Below are positions 8,591 to 11,775 of a stretch of DNA of 11,775 bases, one piece after another. Position numbers and translations under genes: made by a program. This DNA is from Deltaproteobacteria bacterium (GTDB lineage Bacteria > Desulfobacterota > Binatia > UBA9968), in the NCBI GenBank assembly GCA_023250495.1, contig JAHFAP010000084.1:1-11775 (forward strand), in the 5' to 3' direction. How positions within the stretch are numbered: position 1 is the stretch's first letter; every line of letters starts with the position of its first letter. Under the pieces are notes generated by a model. It saw only the letters and a program-made list of their open reading frames with translations. It did no database searches and was not told the DNA's origin.

Positions 8591-8653
8591 GTTCAAAACG
8601 TTCAAGTGGTTCAATCCGTTGAACAGCTTGAACGACTTAAACGGCTTGAACCT
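8591..8653. repeat. nonamer array D2, seven 9-base units abutting the nnr ATG
   Basis: Three GTTCAANNN units (8591, 8600, 8609) are followed by four inverted units carrying TTGAAC or TTAAAC (8618, 8627, 8636, 8645). The length is exactly 63 bases and the next base is the A of the nnr ATG. CGTTCAAG (8599-8606) pairs with CTTGAACG (8627-8634), and GTTCAA (8609-8614) pairs with TTGAAC (8619-8624), giving a nested hairpin. The array is open in the nnr reading frame. Confidence 0.92.
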
Positions 8654-10216
8654 ATGTTTGTTGTTACTGGAGAGGAGATGCGCGAGCTGGACCGTCTGAC
8701 GATCCAGAAATATCGCGTGCCGAGCCTCACGTTGATGGAGCGTGCCGGAGAGGCCGTTGCGCAGGCGCTGCTCGATCGCTTCGGAAAAATCGCCAAGGGA
8801 GGAGTCCTCGTCGTTTCCGGGAAGGGCAACAACGGCGGCGACGGCCTGGTAGTGGCGCGCCATCTCAAAAAAAAAAGAATACCCTGTGAGGTTGTTCTCC
8901 TGGGATGCAAGGAGGAGCTCTCGCCGGACGCGGCGGAAAATCTCCGCGCTTATCTCAAGGTCAAGGGGAAGGTATTTGAGGATGGTGGGAATTCCCTGGC
9001 ATTGCTCGGCGAGCGGCTGAAAGGAAAGAAGTTGGTGGTTGACGCTATCCTGGGGACGGGGTTGAGAGAAGATGTGCGCGGCCTCTATGCCGAGTCCATC
9101 ACGATGATAAACACTTCAGGTCTCCCGGTTGTGGCCGTGGATGTGCCTTCGGGTTTAGACAGCGACAGCGGCAAACCGTTGGGCACTGCGATTAAAGCGG
9201 AGATGACGGTTGCTCTCGGCTGTCCCAAGCTAGGGGAGGTCATCCATCCCGGGCTTTCATATGTAGGAGCGCTGGTGGTGGCGGACATCGGCATTCACCC
9301 TGATGCTATCAAAGAGGTCCGTCCTCGAACTGGGTTGCTCGAAGATGAGGAGATCGGCTGGCTCGTTCCCGAGAGAGAGCCGGACAGCCACAAAGGGAGC
9401 TACGGTCATCTTCTCGTCATGGCAGGCTCGCGGGGCAAGACCGGCGCGGCGATCCTGGCGTGCAGAGCGGCGATGCGCGTGGGCGCCGGACTGGTCACGC
9501 TGGCCGCCGCGCGCTCTCTCAACGACATTTTCGCCGGCGCGCTGGTGGAGGTCATGACCGAGCCGCTGAAAGATAATGCTGGCGAGGAGCTGGAGCCGCT
9601 CAGCGATCAGGAGTGGCGCCGCTTGCTGGATAAAAAGAGCGCCTTGCTCTTCGGTCCGGGGATAGGAGTCAAGGACTCGACCCGCAGCGCGCTCTGGTGG
9701 CTGCTGAGAAATCTCGAGATCCCGTGTGTGATCGATGCCGACGGGCTCAATCTTCTGGCCGGACGTGTGGAGAGACTGAGTGGCGCCAAGTCGCCGCCGG
9801 TTCTTACCCCCCACCCCGGTGAGATGGCCCGGCTCATCGGAGCGGATGCTGCCGCGGTTAACCGGGACAGAGTTGGCGTTGCGCGCTCATTCGCGCAGGA
9901 GCATCGCTGTTATGTCGTGCTCAAAGGGGCGCGGACCGTAATCGCCACTCCTAGCGGTCAGGTATTCATCAATTCAACCGGGAATGCAGGCATGGCGAGC
10001 GGCGGGATGGGCGATGTGCTGGCGGGAATTTTGGCCGGGCTTCTGGCCCAGGGTTTTACAGTCGAGGATGCTCTGAAGCTCGGGGTTTTTCTTCATGGTT
10101 TTGTCGGCGATCAAGTCGCCGCCGCGAAGGGGCAGATGGGGCTTATCGCCACGGACGTGATCGAGGGATTGCCGGAATGCCTGAAGCTGCTTAAAGCGGC
10201 CAGGCATTCCGAATGA
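8654..10216 (+). CDS. nnr: bifunctional NAD(P)H-hydrate epimerase / ADP-dependent dehydratase
   Basis: Nnr repairs damaged nicotinamide cofactors. The N-terminal YjeF_N domain epimerises R- and S-NAD(P)HX, and the C-terminal YjeF_C (ribokinase-like) domain dehydrates S-NAD(P)HX back to NAD(P)H using ADP. The N-domain (about 1-215) shows GNNGGDG (58-64), the catalytic-type Asp130 in VDAILGTG and VDVPSGLDSDSG. The C-domain (about 235-510) shows YGHLLVMAGS, DADGLNLL (from 361), TPHPGEM and GNAGMASGGMGDVLAG, with Asp454 in GMGD. At 520 aa this is the standard fused form. ATG 8654 gives the family N-terminus, although it lacks a Shine-Dalgarno sequence; TTG 8561 or GTG 8606 would add repeat-encoded residues. 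A run of ten A (8867-8876) lies in the coding sequence. In relatives the gene often follows acpS; here a nonamer array does. Confidence 0.94.
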   Translation: MFVVTGEEMRELDRLTIQKYRVPSLTLMERAGEAVAQALLDRFGKIAKGGVLVVSGKGNNGGDGLVVARHLKKKRIPCEVVLLGCKEELSPDAAENLRAYLKVKGKVFEDGGNSLALLGERLKGKKLVVDAILGTGLREDVRGLYAESITMINTSGLPVVAVDVPSGLDSDSGKPLGTAIKAEMTVALGCPKLGEVIHPGLSYVGALVVADIGIHPDAIKEVRPRTGLLEDEEIGWLVPEREPDSHKGSYGHLLVMAGSRGKTGAAILACRAAMRVGAGLVTLAAARSLNDIFAGALVEVMTEPLKDNAGEELEPLSDQEWRRLLDKKSALLFGPGIGVKDSTRSALWWLLRNLEIPCVIDADGLNLLAGRVERLSGAKSPPVLTPHPGEMARLIGADAAAVNRDRVGVARSFAQEHRCYVVLKGARTVIATPSGQVFINSTGNAGMASGGMGDVLAGILAGLLAQGFTVEDALKLGVFLHGFVGDQVAAAKGQMGLIATDVIEGLPECLKLLKAARHSE

Positions 10217-10295
10217 TGAATTTTGAATGTTGAATTTTAAATTATGGAACCCGATCCGAGAATTCAAAATTCAAAACTCAAAATTCAACATTCGA
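10217..10295. repeat. heptamer inverted array E (TTGAATN arm / ATTCAAN arm)
   Basis: The left arm is four 7-base units, TGAATTT, TGAATGT, TGAATTT and TAAATTA (10217-10244), starting immediately after the nnr stop. The right arm is five AATTCAA-like units (10261-10295). A 14-base stretch at 10225-10238 is the perfect reverse complement of 10280-10293. The tsaE ATG (10244) is at the inner end of the left arm, and the right arm is translated as TsaE residues 6 to about 17. Confidence 0.92.
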
Positions 10296-10816
10296 CCGCG
10301 TTCAGTACGGTCTCTCGGTCCGCGGCCCAGACTCGGGCCTGGGGAAAGAAGTTGGGACGACTGTTGAGAGGCGGAGAGATCATCGGGCTCAGCGGGGAGT
10401 TGGGGAGCGGGAAGACTTGCTTCGTGCGCGGTATGGCCGAGGGCTTACAAGTGGCGAAAGAGGCGTGGATTCGCAGCCCTACTTTCACGCTGATCAACGA
10501 GTACGACGGCCGGCTGCCGCTCTATCACATCGATCTTTACCGCGTCGGCAGCCGGAAGGAGATGGAGGAGTTGAATCTCCGGGAATATCTCTTTTCTGAC
10601 GGAGTGAGCGTCATTGAGTGGTTCGAGCATCTTCCGGAAGATGAGGTCGACGAGTGGCTGCAGATCGACTTTGAGCACGGCGGCGGGAACAGGCGAAAAT
10701 TGATTTTCGCGGCGCACGGAGAACGATACGAGGAGATCACCGAGCGTTTAATGGTTAGACGGAACCCTCACCCTTCCCTCTCCCTTGAAGGGAGAGGGTT
10801 AAAGGTGAGGGATTAG
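10244..10816 (+). CDS. tsaE: tRNA threonylcarbamoyladenosine biosynthesis ATPase TsaE
   Basis: TsaE is the small P-loop ATPase that works with TsaD and TsaB to place t6A at position 37 of ANN-decoding tRNAs; it is cytosolic and usually essential. The P-loop GELGSGKT is at 51-58, followed by SPTFTLINEY, HIDLYRV (95-101, Asp97) and VIEWFEHLPED. At 190 aa it is longer than the usual 150-160. The first 17 or so residues come from heptamer array E and the last 20 or so from a GC-rich hairpin repeat; the family core begins around the SRSAAQTRAWG segment. No ATG, GTG or TTG lies between 10244 and the conserved domain in this frame, so the repeat-borne ATG seems to be the real start despite no visible Shine-Dalgarno sequence. 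Neighbouring tsaB and tsaD are not in the window. Confidence 0.92.
   Translation: MEPDPRIQNSKLKIQHSTAFSTVSRSAAQTRAWGKKLGRLLRGGEIIGLSGELGSGKTCFVRGMAEGLQVAKEAWIRSPTFTLINEYDGRLPLYHIDLYRVGSRKEMEELNLREYLFSDGVSVIEWFEHLPEDEVDEWLQIDFEHGGGNRRKLIFAAHGERYEEITERLMVRRNPHPSLSLEGRGLKVRD
10765..10811. repeat. GC-rich nested inverted repeat inside the tsaE 3' end
   Basis: CCCTCACC (10765-10772) is the reverse complement of GGTGAGGG (10804-10811). Inside, CCCTCTCCCTT (10776-10786) is the perfect reverse complement of AAGGGAGAGGG (10788-10798). This resembles the CCCTCTCCC-type interspersed repeats of many GC-rich bacterial genomes. It encodes most of the last 17 residues of TsaE, and the TAG stop lies 3 bases after it. 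No T-run follows. Confidence 0.88.
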
Positions 10817-10837
10817 GGGTTGAAGGGTTGAGAGGGA

Positions 10838-10899
10838 ATTTTAGATTTTCGATTGCCGATTTCCGATTAATCTAAAATCCAAAATCTAAAATCGAAAAT
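10838..10899. repeat. heptamer inverted array G (ATTTTNG arm / ATCNAAA arm)
   Basis: Left units ATTTTAG, ATTTTCG, ATTGCCG and ATTTCCG start at 10838, 10845, 10852 and 10859. Right units ATCTAAA, ATCCAAA, ATCTAAA and ATCGAAA start at 10870, 10877, 10884 and 10891. A 12-base stretch at 10838-10849 is the perfect reverse complement of 10881-10892. The array fills most of the 100-base tsaE-lysC gap. TAAAAT at 10873 and 10887 resembles a -10 box but has no matching -35 at normal spacing. Confidence 0.92.
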
Positions 10900-10904
10900 G
10901 GGAT

Positions 10905-10909
10905 AGGGG
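10905..10909 (+). promoter_or_regulatory. ribosome binding site for lysC
   Basis: AGGGG lies 7 bases before ATG 10917, and GGAG abuts the ATG. The site begins 6 bases after array G ends, so lysC, unlike nnr and tsaE, keeps a clean initiation region. Confidence 0.6.
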
Positions 10910-10916
10910 TCTGGAG

Positions 10917-11775
10917 ATGGGTTTGGTGGTACAAAAATACGGCGGCACATCCGTGGGGAGCGTGGAGCGGATCAAGCAGGTCGCGAGCAAGGTAGTCGCC
11001 GCCAAACGGGCGGGGCACGACGTCGTCGTGGTGGTTTCGGCGATGGCCGGCGAGACCAACAGGCTGGTGGGCCTGGCGCAGCAGGTTGCCGATTCGCCGG
11101 ATGAGCGGGAGCGCGACGTGCTGCTGGCTTCGGGAGAGCAAGTCTCTACGGCTCTGCTGGCGCTGGCGATCAAAAGCCTGGGCTATAAAGCGCGCTCATT
11201 CCTGGCGCATCAGGTCCGCATCGAGACCGATAAGGCTTACGGGAGAGCGCGGATCAAGAGCATCAATTCGACCCGTGTCCGTCAGTCTATCAAAGGTGGG
11301 GAGATCGTGGTGGTGGCGGGCTTCCAAGGGGTGGACGAAGAGGGTAACATTACGACCCTGGGTCGGGGCGGGTCGGACACCAGCGCGGTGGCGGTCGCGG
11401 CGGCGCTCAACGCCGAGCTCTGCGAGATCTACACCGACGTGGAAGGGGTTTTCACCACCGATCCCGATATCTGTCCGGCGGCCAGGAAGCTCGGCCGGAT
11501 CTCTTACGAAGAGATGCTCGAGATGGCGAGCATGGGCGCCAAGGTGCTGCAGATCCGCGCTGTGGAGCTTGGCATGAAATTCAAGGTGCCGATCCATGTC
11601 CGCTCGAGCTTCACCGAAGCCGAAGGGACATGGGTGGTCGAGGAGGATGAAAGCATGGATTCGGTTCTCGTGTCGGGCGTGACCTACGACAAGGACGAGG
11701 CTAAGATCACTCTGCTGAGCGTTCCGGATCGTCCCGGACTCGCCGCCCAGATCTTTACTCCTATCGCCGAGGCGC
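10917..11775 (+). CDS. lysC: aspartate kinase LysC, 3' end beyond the window
   Basis: LysC phosphorylates aspartate to 4-aspartyl phosphate, the first step towards lysine, threonine, methionine and diaminopimelate for the cell wall. The visible 286 residues contain KYGGTSVGS (7-15), VVVVVSAMAGETN, LLASGEQVS, a GFQGVDEEGNITTLGRGGSD segment with GGSDTSA, YTDVEGVFTTDP, and SMGAKVLQIRAVE. That is a complete amino-acid-kinase domain (about 1-245). The first ACT domain begins near residue 265 and is cut by the window edge; in this class, the ACT pair binds the feedback inhibitors lysine and/or threonine. The start gives the usual N-terminus and has a Shine-Dalgarno sequence. No homoserine dehydrogenase fusion can be judged from what is visible. 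No lysine riboswitch fits in the 100-base gap upstream. Confidence 0.95.
   Translation, partial: MGLVVQKYGGTSVGSVERIKQVASKVVAAKRAGHDVVVVVSAMAGETNRLVGLAQQVADSPDERERDVLLASGEQVSTALLALAIKSLGYKARSFLAHQVRIETDKAYGRARIKSINSTRVRQSIKGGEIVVVAGFQGVDEEGNITTLGRGGSDTSAVAVAAALNAELCEIYTDVEGVFTTDPDICPAARKLGRISYEEMLEMASMGAKVLQIRAVELGMKFKVPIHVRSSFTEAEGTWVVEEDESMDSVLVSGVTYDKDEAKITLLSVPDRPGLAAQIFTPIAEA

Noticed and set aside
8561..8653. In-frame TTG start for nnr at 8561, adding 31 residues
   Set aside because: The added residues are entirely nonamer-array and linker translation, no Shine-Dalgarno sequence precedes it, and ATG 8654 gives the family N-terminus.
7721..8653. CRISPR array
   Set aside because: Units are 9 bases with no long unique spacers, and half of them are inverted; no cas gene is present.
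8867..8876. A10 run as an actual frameshift or pseudogene signal
   Set aside because: Conserved domain sequence continues in the same frame on both sides, so nnr is intact as given.
10817..10916. Lysine riboswitch before lysC
   Set aside because: The gap is only 100 bases and is mostly the heptamer array; the long multi-helix lysine aptamer cannot fit.

Overview
This window is one co-directional block of bacterial housekeeping genes, all on the + strand: tilS, ftsH, folP, cdaA, cdaR (ybbR), glmM, pdxJ, nnr, tsaE and the 5' two thirds of lysC, which runs off the right edge. The DNA is GC-rich and the codon use looks even along the block, with no transposase, phage gene, tRNA or CRISPR. From family knowledge, this gene order resembles Deltaproteobacteria (Geobacter and relatives) and the uncultured lineages around them. 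The FtsH N-terminus, which begins with Asn-Gln and then a KNLALWLV stretch, fits too. I read the source as an uncultured Gram-negative of that type; the phylum cannot be fixed from the window.

Layout. Positions 1-164 hold nothing I recognise. tilS (165-1598) ends inside an inverted heptamer array, followed by a possible terminator and promoter and then ftsH (1692-3533). folP (3616-4554) overlaps cdaA (4547-5299) by 8 bases, cdaA overlaps cdaR (5296-6234) by 4 bases, and glmM (6260-7711) follows after 25 bases, so these four form a tight operon. pdxJ (7796-8518), nnr (8654-10216), tsaE (10244-10816) and lysC (from 10917) follow with looser junctions.

Functions. The core couples c-di-AMP synthesis (CdaA with CdaR) to GlmM, which supplies the peptidoglycan precursor glucosamine-1-phosphate. 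Around it sit folate synthesis (FolP), vitamin B6 synthesis (PdxJ), NAD(P)H repair (Nnr), two tRNA-modification genes (TilS for lysidine at C34 of tRNA-Ile, TsaE for t6A37), membrane proteolysis (FtsH) and entry to the aspartate pathway (LysC).

The unexpected part is the junctions. Each of the six non-coupled junctions carries short-period repeats, and none of the three coupled junctions does. Most consist of several copies of a 7- or 9-base unit followed by several copies of its reverse complement. The unit sequence differs between loci (TCAGCNN, AAGGCAR, GTTCAANNN, TTGAATN, ATCNAAA) but the construction is the same. They run into coding ends: the tilS stop codon and tail, the possible folP start, the region before nnr, the tsaE start, and (as a different kind of hairpin) the tsaE tail. 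This repeat class is the best candidate for something under-described here; the genes themselves are ordinary.
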